DNA of 64,000 nucleotides. Origin: Buxus sempervirens. Its lineage: Eukaryota > Streptophyta > Magnoliopsida > Buxales > Buxaceae. Under the pieces are notes generated by a model, which searched no databases, had not been told where the DNA came from, and saw only the letters and a program-made list of their open reading frames with translations. Location of the stretch: positions 11,952,048 to 12,016,047 of the forward strand of contig OX387194.1 in the NCBI GenBank assembly GCA_947561395.2, read 5' to 3'. The first letter of the stretch is position 1, and each line of letters begins with the position of its first letter. This document shows positions 10,083 to 21,310 of this stretch, piece by piece. Made by a program: the position numbers and the translations under genes.

Positions 10083-11481
10083 TTTTTTTGTAAGCACCAT
10101 CAAAGTTGAGTTTTACGAAAGAAGGATTTGGGCATGACCAGCAAACATCCACCAATCTCCTACCTCTTGGGTTACTCATGGAGAAGGATTTCAGCAACTG
10201 GGAATCTGCTTTCAATCTTTGGAAGAGTGTTGCACTAATGTCCATCAGTGGAGTCCTATTCTCAAATTTGAAGTGGTTGCCCACCATCCAAACAACCCAG
10301 CCAAATAAAGCAATATCAGTGAGGATATCTGAAATATGAAACTCATTAGAAGGTGGATTAAGATGCGCAATAAAGTTAAACCAATCAAACAGAGATTGTT
10401 GGGGTCCCAATGATTGCATAATACCACCAATTAACCGAAGCCATAAGGCCCTTGAGAATGAACAATGAAGCCAAAGATGTTCAACTGATTCTTGGTTATC
10501 CTTGCATAAAACACACAAGTTGTCAATACCAGGAATTCTTGACTGTAGACCGAAGTAGGAAGTGCACCACTTAAACTCTTCCACAGAAAAAGTTTCACTT
10601 GGCTTGGGCAATGTAAGTGCCAGCTTTTTAACCAAAGTGGATGAGACGAGAAATTTTATATACCCAACATTAGTCGATATGCAGAGGCGACTGTGAATTT
10701 CCCAGAAGATGTTAAGGACCATATACAACGATCCTCTCCCAACAAAGGAACAATAGGAGTTGCAAGAATTCTAGAAATATATTGTAGGTTGATGCCAAAA
10801 GGTAGATAACTTACCAACATCCCAGAAACCATTATGAGGATCAATTAATTGATTCACTATTGTAAAAGAAAAGTGATGCAGATTTTTTTCGACTTGCAAA
10901 TTGCCCTCAATACTCTGGACCCACTTGTCGGTAAGGATATCAACACTGCGACCATCTGCGAGGAGCCAGTGACTACCTTTTTCTATCCATTGCTTCAGTT
11001 TGTGAAGTTGCCTCCAACCATATGAATCTGAAGTCCCATAGGAGGATTTAAAAAAGGAATTGTTAGGAAGATAAAAATGCCTCATGAATTTAGTCCATAA
11101 ACCCTCACTATTTGTAGCCAGATGCCAAGCTGATTTGAGAAGTAAGGCATTGTTCATCACGTCCATATGCTTGACATTAAGACCACCATTACGCCATGGT
11201 AAGGTGATGCGCTCCCAATAGATGGAATGAAACAGTTGTTCGTCATTTCCTTTTGTCCAAAAGAAACTACGAATCAGATGGTCAAGTTTAGCCAAAATAC
11301 CTTGAGGTAGCTTGAAACACTGCATTAAATGGATTGGTTGGGCACTTAGAACGGACTTAATGAGTGTCAACCTACCCATCTGGGATAACAAGGAGGCCTT
11401 CCATCCAGCTAGACGTTGAAAGAATTTGGTTAGAATATATTCACAATCTCTAGCAGTAGGCTTCTTGGTGAGAATAAGAAC
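10083..11481 (-). pseudogene. LINE piece 2: RT C-terminal part, zinc-binding domain, start of RNase H
   Basis: Translated on the minus strand from 11481. It opens with TKKPTARDCEYILTKFFQRL and LAGWKASLLSQMGRLTLIKS, typical of the region after the plant L1 RT core. It continues through a zf-RVT-like segment (CTSYFGLQSRIPGIDNLCVLC, with ESVEHLWLHCSFS) to SFVKLNFDGAY, the first RNase H motif, where the CACTA-like element cuts it. The frame is broken near 10750. At the upper end it joins 17088 in frame (GKYLGVLILTKK) when copia-1 and one AGAAC are removed. Confidence 0.9.
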
Positions 11482-11794
11482 TGTTGAAAGCCCAACAACA
11501 CATAAGAGGAGGGGTCTCAACCTTAAAACCTAGGCCTTAAAGTGAGGGAAATCCATCTCTTATATGGTGGGTGAAAGAATGGTGAATTCCCAATGTGGGA
11601 CAAATTCCAACAGCCCCCCTCACGCTGGCAGCACAGCGTGGACATGGGTTAGGCTTTGATACCATGTTGAAAGCCCAACAACACAAAGAGGAGGGGTCTC
11701 AACCTTAAAACCTAGGCATTAAAGTGAGGGAAATCCATCTCTTATATGGTGGGTGAAAGAATGGTGAATTCCCAATGTGGGACAAATTTCAACA
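11482..11794 (-). mobile_element. TRIM (terminal-repeat retrotransposon in miniature)
   Basis: 313 bp in total. Two LTRs of about 131 bp (11482-11612 and 11665-11794) start TGTTGAAAGCCC and end CAACA. The 52-bp core has a tRNA-Met-type primer binding site (minus strand TGGTATCAAAGCC) next to the right LTR and a polypurine tract (minus strand GTGAGGGGGGC) next to the left one. It is therefore oriented minus and encodes nothing. The two LTRs differ at about three positions. The left end abuts the LINE duplication AGAAC, the right end abuts AATAC of the copia integrase gene. Confidence 0.9.
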
Positions 11795-14208
11795 AATACC
11801 TCACCAATGATCTTGTAACTCACTTGTCCAACTTGGGCATTCTACAACAGCTCACCTGTCCTTATACCCCTGAACAAAATGGCGTTGCTGAACGCAAAAA
11901 CCGCCATCTTATGGACGTTACCCGATGTCTCCTTCGGGGAATGTCTGTCCCTAAGTCGTTCTGGCATATGGCTGTGCTTACAACCACTTACCTTATTAAC
12001 AGGGTTCCTAGCAAAGTTCTGGGAGGTTCTTCTCCTCTTAGTGTTCTTCAGCCCGATAAACCCTTGTTTCTCCTTCCTCTTCGAGTTTTTGGATGTGTCT
12101 GCTTTGTTCAAGATCGGCATCCTTCTCGAACAAAGCTTGATGATAAATCCATCCGCTGTGTCTTTATGGGTTATGCCTCCCAATCCAAAGGGTATAGATG
12201 TTTTGACCCTTCCTCTGGGCGTCTCATCTACTCCCTTGATGTCACTTTCTGGGAGTCTACCCCTTTTTTCTCTTCCCTTGATGTTCCGAGCAGCTCGCCT
12301 CCTTCCTGTGGCTCATCCATACCTTGTCCTCTTCCTGTTTTTGCTCCGCCTACTAGTGCTCCTGCTGATACCCCTACTGATACTAGCACTGTTTCTCTGG
12401 ACACCTTACCTTCTGTTGCAGGTCCTCCCCTTCTTCAGTATAGCCGTCGCCCTCGGCCCCCCTTACCGATCTCCTCTACGAATGAAGGTACTCTCTCTCC
12501 CTCCTCCTCTACCTCACCTCGACGAAACCCTCTTCGGGATCGTCGGCCCCCTGATCGTCTTAACTTATCTTGTAGCACTAACCATCCCATTGAGCGGCAT
12601 ATGTCGTATAGTGCTTTATCTACATCTTTTCAGGGTTTTCTTGGGGCCGTTGACTCTATTTCCATTCCACGGTCAGTTGGGGAGGCTCTTTCTAGTCCGG
12701 TTTGGACGTCTGCTATGCAGGAGGAAATGAGGGCATTACAGGCTAATCACACGTGGGACTTGGTTCCTCTTCCTGAGGGGGAGAAACCAGTTGGTTGTCG
12801 ATGGGTGTTTAGTGTCAAGCACCATGCTGATGGGTCTGTTAGTCATTTTAAAGCCCGCCTTGTTGCTAAGGGCTTTACTCAGGTGCCTGGCAAGGACTTT
12901 ACTGCTACATTTGCTCCAGTCGCCAAACTTACCACTGTTCGGCTCTTGATTTCTCTTGCTGCATCTCACTCCTGGCCCCTCCACCAAATGGATGTTAAAA
13001 ATGCCTTTTTAAATGGGGATCTTGATGAAGTCATCTACATGGATCCTCCTCCGGGTTTTCGGGCTGAGGGGGAGTTTGCTGGCATGGTTTGTTGTCTAAA
13101 GAAATCGCTGTATGTGTTGAAGCAATCCCCCCGAGCTTGGTTTGCTCGGTTCAGTGATGTGGTTCTCAACATGGGTTTTTTGAGATGTCATAATGATCAT
13201 ACATGCTTTCTCCGGCGCAATCCTAAAGGAAAGTGTGTATATTTATCTGTCTACGTTGATGATATCATCTTGACTGGAGATGATGATGTTGGGATTACTC
13301 AAGTCAAGAAGGACCTCAGTTCAGTTTTTGACATTAAGGATTTGGGTAATCTGAAGTATTTTCTGGGCATTGAAGTTGCTAGATCAAAGCGTGGTATTTC
13401 CCTCTCTCAACGGAAGTACGTCTTAGATCTCTTGAGTGATACCGGGATGACAGGATGTAGACCGGCATCTGCTCCTATGGATGTTAATATCAAGCTTTCA
13501 TCTGAGTCTGGTGATCATTTACCCGATCCTCGTATCTATCAGAGATTGGTTGGGAGGCTTATCTACTTGACCAATACCAGGCCTGATTTAGCCTTCGCTG
13601 TAAGCTTGGTGAGTCAGTTTATGCATGCACCACAGACTGCTCATATGGATGCAGTTTATCATATTTTGAGGTACCTTAAGTCTTGTCCAGGCCTTGGTCT
13701 TTTTTATGACTCCACCATTTCCTCCGATGTCTCATGTTTCTCTGATGCGGACTATGCTGGGTCTAAAACCGATAGGAGATCCACGTCTGGTATTTGTTCT
13801 TTTTATGGGAATCATCTTATTTCCTGGAAGAGTAAGAAGCGATCTGTGGTTTCCCGGTCTTCTGCAGAAGCTGAGTATAGAGCTATGGCCCAGGGCACTT
13901 GTGAGATTATGTGGCTTCACTCTATCCTTGGAGAGCTTGGCTTTCCTGCTCGGTTACCTTCACTCCTATACTGTGATAACAAGTCAGCAATATTGATCGC
14001 ATCTGATTCTGTTCTACATGAGAGAACTAAACACATTGAGATAGATGTTCACTTTATTCGGGAGAAAGTTCAGTCTGGTACTATAGTTCCTCATTTTGTG
14101 CCATCCTCAGAGCAAACAGCAGATGTTCTTACCAAGCCTGTTGGTCCTTCTCTTCTGAGATCTTCTCTTTGCAAGCTGGGCATGATCGATATCTATGCCT
14201 CAGCTTGA
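11795..14208 (+). pseudogene. copia-1 pol, 3' half: integrase end, RT, RNase H
   Basis: Continuous open frame of about 800 codons; the ATG at 11746 lies in the TRIM and is not the native start. It begins YLTNDLVTHL, reaches the catalytic Glu of the DDE integrase in EQNGVAERKNR, then passes a Ser/Pro-rich linker. The copia RT follows (LHQMDVKNAFLNGDL, SVYVDDIILTGDD), then RNase H (SDADYAGSKTDRRSTSG, SSAEAEYRAM, KHIEIDVHFIREK). It ends with a stop at 14206-14208, followed at once by the polypurine tract and 3' LTR. No frameshift or stop is seen, consistent with recent insertion. It is cut off from its gag and start codon by the inversion and cannot be translated as a normal polyprotein. Confidence 0.92.
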
Positions 14209-14215
14209 GGGGGAG

Positions 14216-14340
14216 TGTTAGATATTAGTAGTGTAAATTGTTGATTACTGATGTAATTAGCTTAATTAGCTTGTGGGTATAAAACCCACTCACTGTTCAC
14301 CCTTTGTAATTAATTTTTTTTATCTTTTCTCCATTCAACT
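14216..14340 (+). repeat. copia-1 3' LTR (inverted relative to the 5' LTR)
   Basis: 125 bp, starts TGTTAGATATTAG after the polypurine tract TTGAGGGGGAG, holds GGTATAAAACCC (TATA box), ends CCATTCAACT. Identical to the reverse complement of 16965-17087 except for two extra T in a T run. It is followed directly by GTATTCC, the start of the inverted integrase N-half. Confidence 0.95.
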
Positions 14341-16182
14341 GTATTCCCCCCCATTGTCAGACCGAATACCCCGAACAATAGTGGAAAACTGAGTTTTAAC
14401 CATAGTGAGAAACTGGCACAGAGTAGCAAAGACATCAGATTTTTTCTTAAGCAAATAAACCCAAGTACATCGAGAAAAATCATCAATAAAGGTAACATAA
14501 TACCGATGACCAGACCTAGCAGTAACGGGGGAGGGCCCCCAAACATCAGAGTGAATTAAATCAAACATAGTGGGAGAGCGATGCATACGAGAAATATAAG
14601 GCTTTCGACAATGTTTCGAAAGTTCACACACATGACATTTAAAAGGAGATTGTTTGCAAGCAACAGACAGGCTAGGAAACATTAAACAAAGATACTGAAA
14701 ATTAACATGACCCAAACGAGCATGCCACAAAGGAATGTCATGGGCAGAAACAGAAAAAGGAAAATCAAACACAGGAGTAGTAGCAGCACGCAGAGCATAG
14801 TCAGGAGGCTGAGAAGGTGGTGGATCGCCAAAGTAGTATAGTCCATCACGCTCATACCCCTTGCCAAAAATCCTCTTCGAAGTCCGGTCCTGCAAGAAGC
14901 AACGATCCGGTAAGAATATAACAGCACAATCAAGGGATTTTGCAAGTTGACTAACAGATAAAAGATTAAAAGCAAATTTTGGGACATGAAAAACAGATGA
15001 AAGAGTGATATCTGATGAAAGTTTGACGGCGCCTTCACTACTAATCGTAGCAACAGACCCATCAGCTAAACGAACAGATCTATGAGTATGAGTCAATGGA
15101 GAAGAAAAAAAGGATAACTCACCCGTCATATGATCATTGGCACCGGAATCAAGAACCCAAGAGGGAGACTCAGAGCGAACGTGGAAGGCAGTGGGGATAC
15201 CTGAGGATAAAGTGGTGGTGGAGCCTGGTAATGACAGCTGGGCGATCTGGGCCTGAAGTGCTGCCACCTGAGCAGAGAGGGAAGGGGCAAGAGGCTCTGT
15301 GGTCTCAGCAACAGCAGCAGCTCTAGGAGGGAGGGCAGTCTTCTTTTGGAATTTAAGCTTCAACTCAGGGTGAAGTTTCCAGCAAGTTTCTTTAAGGTGT
15401 CCAGGGTTCCCACAATAGCGACAGGTCGACCGCCTTTTTCCAGAAGGACGAGTATTAGACGGACCTGCTGAGGTAGCAAAGGCCATCTGATCTGTAACCT
15501 CGCCAGTAGGAGGTATCGCAATAGGAGTGGAAATAAGGCGTCGGCGCTCTTCCTGATCAATCATCGCAAATGCATCCATCAAAGATGGAATTGGAGTAGA
15601 GTTTAGAATCTGGGTGCGAAGATTCTCAAACTCGGGCTTAAGCCCCATAAGAAAAGCATAAGTATGAAGACGATCCAACTTCTGAACCGCCACAGAGGCC
15701 ATCGTCCCAAAGTCACTGACGGGATCATACTGAGCCATCTCGTCCCAACGAGTCTGTAGGTAGCCAAAAAACTGAGAGACAGTCAATCCAAGGCTCTCCT
15801 GAGTGGCACGAGCAACCTCCTGGTACAACTCAAAGTGCCGAGCCTCATTCCGGGAATGAGCATACATCGCAGTCAAAGTAGTCCAAAGGCTAGCAACATT
15901 CTCATGATACATAAACATATTGAAGATATGTGGCTCCATAGAACCATAGATCCAACTCAGAATGAGGCAGTTATCAATATCCCATTGATCTGCCTTAGGA
16001 TCATCATCAGCTGGACGTGGAGCTTTTCCCAAAAGCCAAGCAGACTTACCTCGGCCACCAATAAACAATTTCAAGGACCGAGACCAAGCTACAAAATTAC
16101 GTCCATTCAACAGAACACTGGTAACTCTTCCACCAGTTAGAGGAGGTGCCAAATCCGAACGGGCACTAGATGATTCTGCCAT
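14341..16182 (-). pseudogene. copia-1 gag, protease and integrase N-half
   Basis: Open frame from ATG 16182 with about 613 native codons. Gag carries a CCHC zinc knuckle at about residues 254-267 (CRYCGNPGHLKETC). The aspartic protease motif DSG is near residue 345 (WVLDSGANDHMT). The pre-integrase HHCC region has WHARLGHVNFQYL and CHVCELSKHC. The first two catalytic Asp of the integrase lie in IHSDVWGPSP and RSDNGGEY. The frame leaves the integrase right after EY at 14341 and ends in the inverted 3' LTR. The next integrase residues are found at 11795 on the opposite strand. The 5' half appears intact, so a truncated gag-protease product could still be made from the 5' LTR. Confidence 0.92.
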
Positions 16183-16617
16183 GGAGAATCAAAGGGATAA
16201 CAAGGGAAAAGAAAAACAACCCCTAGGGCATCAACAAGTCACAGAGGACATCATGAAGGGAAGAGCTGCACTTATCGGGTACAAAAGAAATGGGTGAATC
16301 ATAAGCATCCACTTCATACAAAAGTTGCAAGAGGTATTGCAGGCCTACAATTTCAAGCTGGGTGAATACTGTTTCCACTGGATGATGGTAGACTTGCAGA
16401 GCTGCACTGATCGGGCATTGGAGGTGAAGATGCAGGCCCAACTCAACAGCTTAATGTGCGAAGAAAAACATTGCTTAAATATGAATGGTCAGTCATAGAA
16501 GCTCCAGAAACGGAAGGATGGAATGCAGAGTATTGCAGTGAAGAACGGCTCAGGCATCGCAAGGTCAACAAGAAGGCGAAAGGGGAGCCAAACACATCAG
16601 AGTTACATGGGAAGGGA

Positions 16618-16870
16618 GGTCGCTGCGCGCGCGCGAGAAGAGGGAAGGAAGAACCCTGCGCGCGCGCGAGAAGGGGAGAAGAGGGACCTGCGCGCGCGAG
16701 AAGAGGGAAGGAAGAACCCTGCGCGCGCGCGAGAGGAGGGGAAGGGAGGTCCCTGCGCGCGCGAGAAGGGGAAGGACCTGCATGAGCGCGAGGAGTGGAG
16801 AAGAGGGACCTGCGCGCGCGCGAAGAGGAAGAGGAAGAACGAGAATGCACGCGCGAGGAAGAAGAAGCAG
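16618..16870. repeat. CG/purine repeat array in the copia-1 leader
   Basis: Repeated units of the form CTGCGCGCGCGAGAAG plus GGGAAGGAAGAACC lie in the untranslated leader between the primer binding site and gag. Alternating CG runs occur at least seven times. Long ORFs on both strands here are arginine- or serine/arginine-rich by-products of the repeat. Confidence 0.8.
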
Positions 16871-16964
16871 AAGAGGAAGAAGAGGAAGAGGGAAGTCGGG
16901 GACGGTGGTGCTGTGCGGCGGCGGTGGCGACGGAGGTTGGTGTTTTTTGTTTGCTCTGATACCA

Positions 16965-17087
16965 AGTTGAATGGAGAAAAGATAAAAAATTAATTACAAA
17001 GGGTGAACAGTGAGTGGGTTTTATACCCACAAGCTAATTAAGCTAATTACATCAGTAATCAACAATTTACACTACTAATATCTAACA
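16965..17087 (-). repeat. copia-1 5' LTR with primer binding site
   Basis: 123 bp. Read on the minus strand it starts TGTTAGATATTAG, has TATAAAACCC and ends CCATTCAACT. It is followed at 16964 by the tRNA-Met-type primer binding site TGGTATCAGAGC. The TSD AGAAC lies just outside (17088-17092). Confidence 0.95.
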
Positions 17088-18528
17088 AGAACACCCAAAT
17101 ATTTACCTGATTTTGTTGTTCCCTCAACATTGAAAATCCTACGAAGTTCAAATTTTCGATAACTAGGAGTATCTTCAGTAAACCACAGAGATGACTTTTG
17201 CCTATTAATTTCTTGACCGGATTCAATGCAGTATCTATAGAGAAGTCTTGAAAGCGCATGGGCTTCAATAACTGAGGAGTGACCATATAGAGTTAGTCAT
17301 CAGCATACATTAAATGAGATATACTAATGCCCCCACGTTTAATAGAGACACCCCGAATTCTTCCCCTCTGTTTAGCCTTAGTGATTGCCAACGATAAAAC
17401 CTTCTAGCAAAGTAGAAAGAGGTACGGGGAGAATGGATCCCCCTATCGAAGTCCTCTACTTGCATAAAATTTGTCCACCGGAGATCCATTCACCAAAATG
17501 CTGTAAGACACAAAAGATACACATGTCATAATCAAGGAAATCATAGATTGGCTAAAACCATAAGCTTGAAGAGAGAGTTTCAAGAATTCCCAATTTATTT
17601 TATCATAGGCTTTTGAAAAGTCTATCTTTAGAGCATACAGCCCTTTCCCGTCTTTACTTTTGCAACTCTTAGAAGCACGCTTCTTCTTCTTTTTCCTCTT
17701 TCCATAATAATGGCAAAGTTCATGGTGGATCAGGATCTTATCATGTATAGCACGACCGGGCACAAAAGCTTATTGAACAGGGGATACCAAGGCGCTCAAT
17801 AATGGGCGAATCCGATTGACGATGATCTTGGCAATTATTTTGTAGGCAAAATTACAAAGACTAATTGGGCGGAAGTCCGAAATTCTGCGAGGGTGGGAAA
17901 CTTTTGGCAGCAAGGAGATGAAAGTATGATTTATGCCCTATGGAAGACTTTTATTGAGAAAGGAATTTTGGACTGTATTTATGACTTGAGGGCTGACAAT
18001 TTCCCAAAACTTTTGATCAAATATTCCCTAGAACCCGTCGGGACCAGGACATTTGAAAGGAGCCATAATTTTAACTATCTGCCAAATTTTTAAAGGAGAA
18101 GGAACTTGCTCAATTACAAAGTTTTGAGCTGCAGTGATGGTGGAAGGAACCAACCTAGGAAGTTCAATTTGAGTCCAAAGAGGATTCGCCTGATACATCT
18201 ATTGAAAATAAGAGAGAATAGAAGCTTGAATCTCCTTCTAATCAACAATTTCTCTGTTGTCATCGGTCTTCAAGGAGTAAATGTAATTCCTTTGGCGACG
18301 AATCAAAGTGGCCTTATGGAAAAAACTTGTGTTTTGATCTCCATATAGAAGCCAATTAATCCGAGATATATGAAACCAGAGTTGTTCGTCTTGCCTTAGA
18401 ACTTGATCGTATTCTTCTTTAACAGCTTGTTCTTCTTTAGCAAGATGGGTTTTAGAATAGATCAAGAGTTGAGATTGGATACGTTCAAGTTTACACAGCA
18501 ACTCTGACTTCTTCGCAAAGATGCTTCC
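17088..18528 (-). pseudogene. LINE piece 3: reverse transcriptase N-terminal part
   Basis: Minus-strand translation shows the segment before the RT (LWFHISRINWLLYGDQNTSF, FHKATLIRRQRN) and the RT core (LYALKIDFSKAYDKINWEFL, GSPVDKFYASRGLR). A stop replaces Gln in the RQGDP motif (CGATAGGGGGATCC), and the YADD box appears at about 17300. Several stops and frameshifts show an inactive copy. At 18528 it joins 21411 in frame (QVVGSIFAKKSELLCK) once LTR A and one CTTCC are removed. Confidence 0.9.
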
Positions 18529-19769
18529 TGTGCGCACCATATTTCGGTCGCACGACGAGGCGCACGCAAAACGATGCGTGCCTCGGGATTTTGTTTGGAG
18601 TCGCCACTGCCTGATGGGGTGCAGGCAGACACCTGGGTGCCTAAGTTCTTCTACTAAGGCTTTTGGTCTGCGGCTTTGAGATTCTAAGTAGGTTCTCGGT
18701 TGCGGTCTGGGGAAGTCCGTAGACACCCCAGTCCGCCTCGTCAAGTGACGGGTCCCATAAGCTTCCCTAGTTTGAGTCAACTCAGTTGGTCTCTCACTCG
18801 CCTGATTCCTATTCCAGCATGAAATTTTATTAAGTCTGGCGGGACTGCCAAAGTGGTGTGGGTCCCTTTACTTGATTTTATCTTTTCAATTAAAGTGATG
18901 TGAGTCTGATTGGGCGGGCCCCATTGGAAGGCCCGCGGATTCCTTGGTGGGCTTGGTTAAGCCCACATATCCCCTGGTGGGCCTCAGTCTAAACCTGAGA
19001 GGCCCTTTGGGCTTTGGTTTAAGTAAATTGATTTTAAATTCCAAGTTTGATTAAATTTGATTTCTATGCACAAGTGGGCCGGGATTGTTCGTGGGCCCTT
19101 GAGTGGGCCACATAATTGGTTGCCAAGTGGTTTCAGATTATCTTGATTAGCCTTTGCAAAGATGGGCCAAGCATTGGGCTTGGGGCCCTTTACCTGGGCT
19201 TGGGCTTGAAAGCCCAAGACTTCCCGAGTTAGGGTTTTGGAACCCTAACCTTGGTTGGTTAATGGGCTTGGTGGGCCCGATAGGCCCTGCCCGTGGTCTC
19301 GGCCAAACCACAATCTACTTTAAGCATGCATGGCCCAATTAGGGCTTGGGTGGGCCTCAAGTGGTCTGGCCCACTCAAATCTTTTATTATCTTAGTTAAG
19401 CAAAATGAATTGGTCGGGCTTGGTGGGCCCCGTTGGAAGGCCCACTGGAAACCAAGTTGGACCGAGGGTCCAAGCCCCATGTTGGGTTTCCGGGTGACCT
19501 GGAAACCCTATTGGTTCATCCGGTTCGGTTTGGAAATAAAACCCACATTCAGCAATAATCACCTAAGAAAATACACAAGATTGACACTCTATCAAAAAAA
19601 ATTTGGCTCATTGTGCTGGGTCCAAGCCCGTACCAAGGTACGAGTTGGATGCGCAACGAACAAAGGGGGTGGGGGGTGCGGGGGGGGGGGCAAAGCCCCC
19701 CGCGGTACAGTAAAGGGCATTTTTTGGAATTTTTCAAAAATATACCAATTTGGCATTTTTTAGGGGTAT

Positions 19770-19868
19770 GCGCCGACCTCGGGCATTAGGCGTGAGGTCG
19801 GCGCGGGCCGGGCGGACCGAAAACAGCGAAAAACACAAAAAAAAGGTGGGCGCGAGGTTCGCGCGAGC
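19770..19868. repeat. Palindrome cassette 2 of LTR A
   Basis: A 35-bp imperfect palindrome with arms GCGCCGACCTC / GAGGTCGGCGC at 19770-19804, followed by GTTCGCGCGAGC at 19857-19868. The 12-mer GTTCGCGCGAGC recurs in cassette 1 upstream of the TATA box (20648-20659). Confidence 0.75.
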
Positions 19869-20570
19869 TTCGCGGATACTCGACGCTCTCGGTTTTCTTT
19901 CAAACTCCATTTCTGAGCTGATTTTGAGCTCTGTAACTCATTTTTTTAGGCTCTGTAAGCCCTCCCAGGGCTTCGGCCACTCCCCAAAACATACTTAAAC
20001 TTTTATTGGAATTGATCTAACCTAAGTTGTGAGGGTCAACCCTCTCTGCAAACCTACAAATCCGAACACCCAAACACCCAAACACTAACAGAACATACAA
20101 GGAAGGGAACTGGGGGCTTTATCGGGATACAACAGAGAGGGAGAACTCATGGGGGGAACATGCTCCCCCTTCGAATCAATCAAAACAGAGCATAAATAGC
20201 ATGCTGAGATGGAAAACTTGCTCACTTTCTACATGTTAAAACAATAACTGAGAGGGAATCACCTTGGTTCCAAACCTTTGCAAAGCAGGCCGGAGGTTCC
20301 CTGGAGCTCACGAGCTGCTGCGGAAGACTCCTTCTTCTCACACCAAGAGCACGGCCTCCTTCGGGTTTGACGAGGAAGAAGAGGAAGGGAGGGGACCTGT
20401 GTGTATGTTCTTTTTTCTTCAAAATCCCGAGCCCAGAAAAACCATCCGAACCCTCGAATCCTAATCCCAAAACAAAAAACAAAAAAAAAAATGTCCAGCA
20501 CCCCCAAAATCGCGGAACCCCAAAACTCTCCAACGAAAATTTTTCCAACCCCTGGAAATGAAACCCTGCG

Positions 20571-20582
20571 CGGCTTTTATAG
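20571..20582 (-). promoter_or_regulatory. TATA box of LTR A
   Basis: CTATAAAAGCCG on the minus strand, followed downstream by a C/T-rich leader, as in the sister LTRs. Confidence 0.6.
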
Positions 20583-20610
20583 AAGAGTACAGAGGGTATC
20601 TGCCGAGTTT

Positions 20611-20659
20611 GGCGCCCACCTCAAGGTGAGCGCATACCCCCTGCCACGTTCGCGCGAGC
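20611..20659. repeat. Palindrome cassette 1 of LTR A, upstream of the TATA box
   Basis: GCGCCCACCT with inverted AGGTGAGCGC at 20611-20633, and the 12-mer GTTCGCGCGAGC at 20648-20659 shared with cassette 2. Confidence 0.7.
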
Positions 20660-20923
20660 GACCGAATGATTAAAAAACCATTAATGCGGCCGCTCGTTTG
20701 GTCGGAAAATCCGAATTTTCGGATTTAGTCCCTGGTTATTTTTAATTTAATCCGATATTCTTGGATTTTTACAGATTTAGTCCCTGGGATATTTTGAATG
20801 TTTGGATATTTATGGATTTGATCCCCGAGATATTTTTCTGCGCAACTCGCCACGTATGCAGTTTTTTGCCACGTGCGCAGTTCGCCGGTTTTGCTGCTCG
20901 GAAATTTCATCAGCTCATATTTT

Positions 20924-21310
20924 CTTCATCCGGACTCCGATCTGGGCAAACTCAGTGGCGTTAGAATCATATCGGAGCCCCCTATCCCATGACCTAGAGG
21001 TAAGCACCTGGATCGGATTTTGGCAGAAAGTCAACTTTTGGCTTCGCCCAAGTTTGACCGCCCGCAGAACCTTCATCCGGACTCCGATTCCTGCAAACTC
21101 AGTTGCGTTGGGATCGTGTCGAGATTCTCTATCCAATGATATAAAGCAAGGCCTCTGGATCGGATTTTGGCAGAAAGTCAACTTTTGGCTTCGCCCAAGT
21201 TTGACCGCCCGCAGAACCTTCATCCGAACTCCGATTCTTGCGAACTCAGTTGCGCTGGAATCGTGTCGAGATTCTCTATCCAATGATATAAATCAAGGTG
21301 GCCAAATATC
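20924..21310. repeat. 147-bp tandem repeats in the U3 of LTR A
   Basis: The string CTTCATCCG(G/A)ACTCCGA begins at 20924, 21071 and 21218, giving an exact 147-bp period for about 2.6 copies. Each unit has GATTCC...GCAAACTCAGTTGCG, whose relatives (CGATTCCAACGCAACTGAG / TTTGCTGGAATCG) recur in the U3 of LTRs B, C, D and E. Confidence 0.85.

Larger units (their letters stand above)
11482..17087 (-). mobile_element. copia-1/TRIM composite with internal inversion
   Basis: Flanked by AGAAC at 11477-11481 and 17088-17092. Layout on the plus strand: TRIM (11482-11794); copia integrase C-half, RT and RNase H reading right (11795-14208); 3' LTR (14216-14340); integrase N-half, protease and gag reading left (16182 to 14341); leader; 5' LTR (16965-17087). 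The polyprotein is thus split within the integrase, with the halves in opposite directions. AATAC follows the TRIM at 11795-11799 and its complement GTATT lies at 14341-14345, which marks the original TRIM insertion site. The two copia LTRs differ only in the length of one T run, so insertion was recent. Confidence 0.9.

Noticed and set aside
11842-12730. Long ORFs overlapping copia-1 pol in other frames
   Set aside because: Shadow frames of the integrase/RT region without recognisable motifs.
12736-12987. Minus-strand ORF opposite the copia-1 RT
   Set aside because: Antisense shadow of a well-supported coding frame.
16456-17030. Overlapping long ORFs on both strands, Arg/Ala-rich and Ser/Arg-rich
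   Set aside because: They are produced by the CG/purine repeat array in the copia-1 leader; no domain and no splice context.
18984-19763. ORFs rich in Gly/Pro/Trp in LTR A
   Set aside because: They arise from GGGCCC/GGCCCA repeats of the LTR transcribed region.
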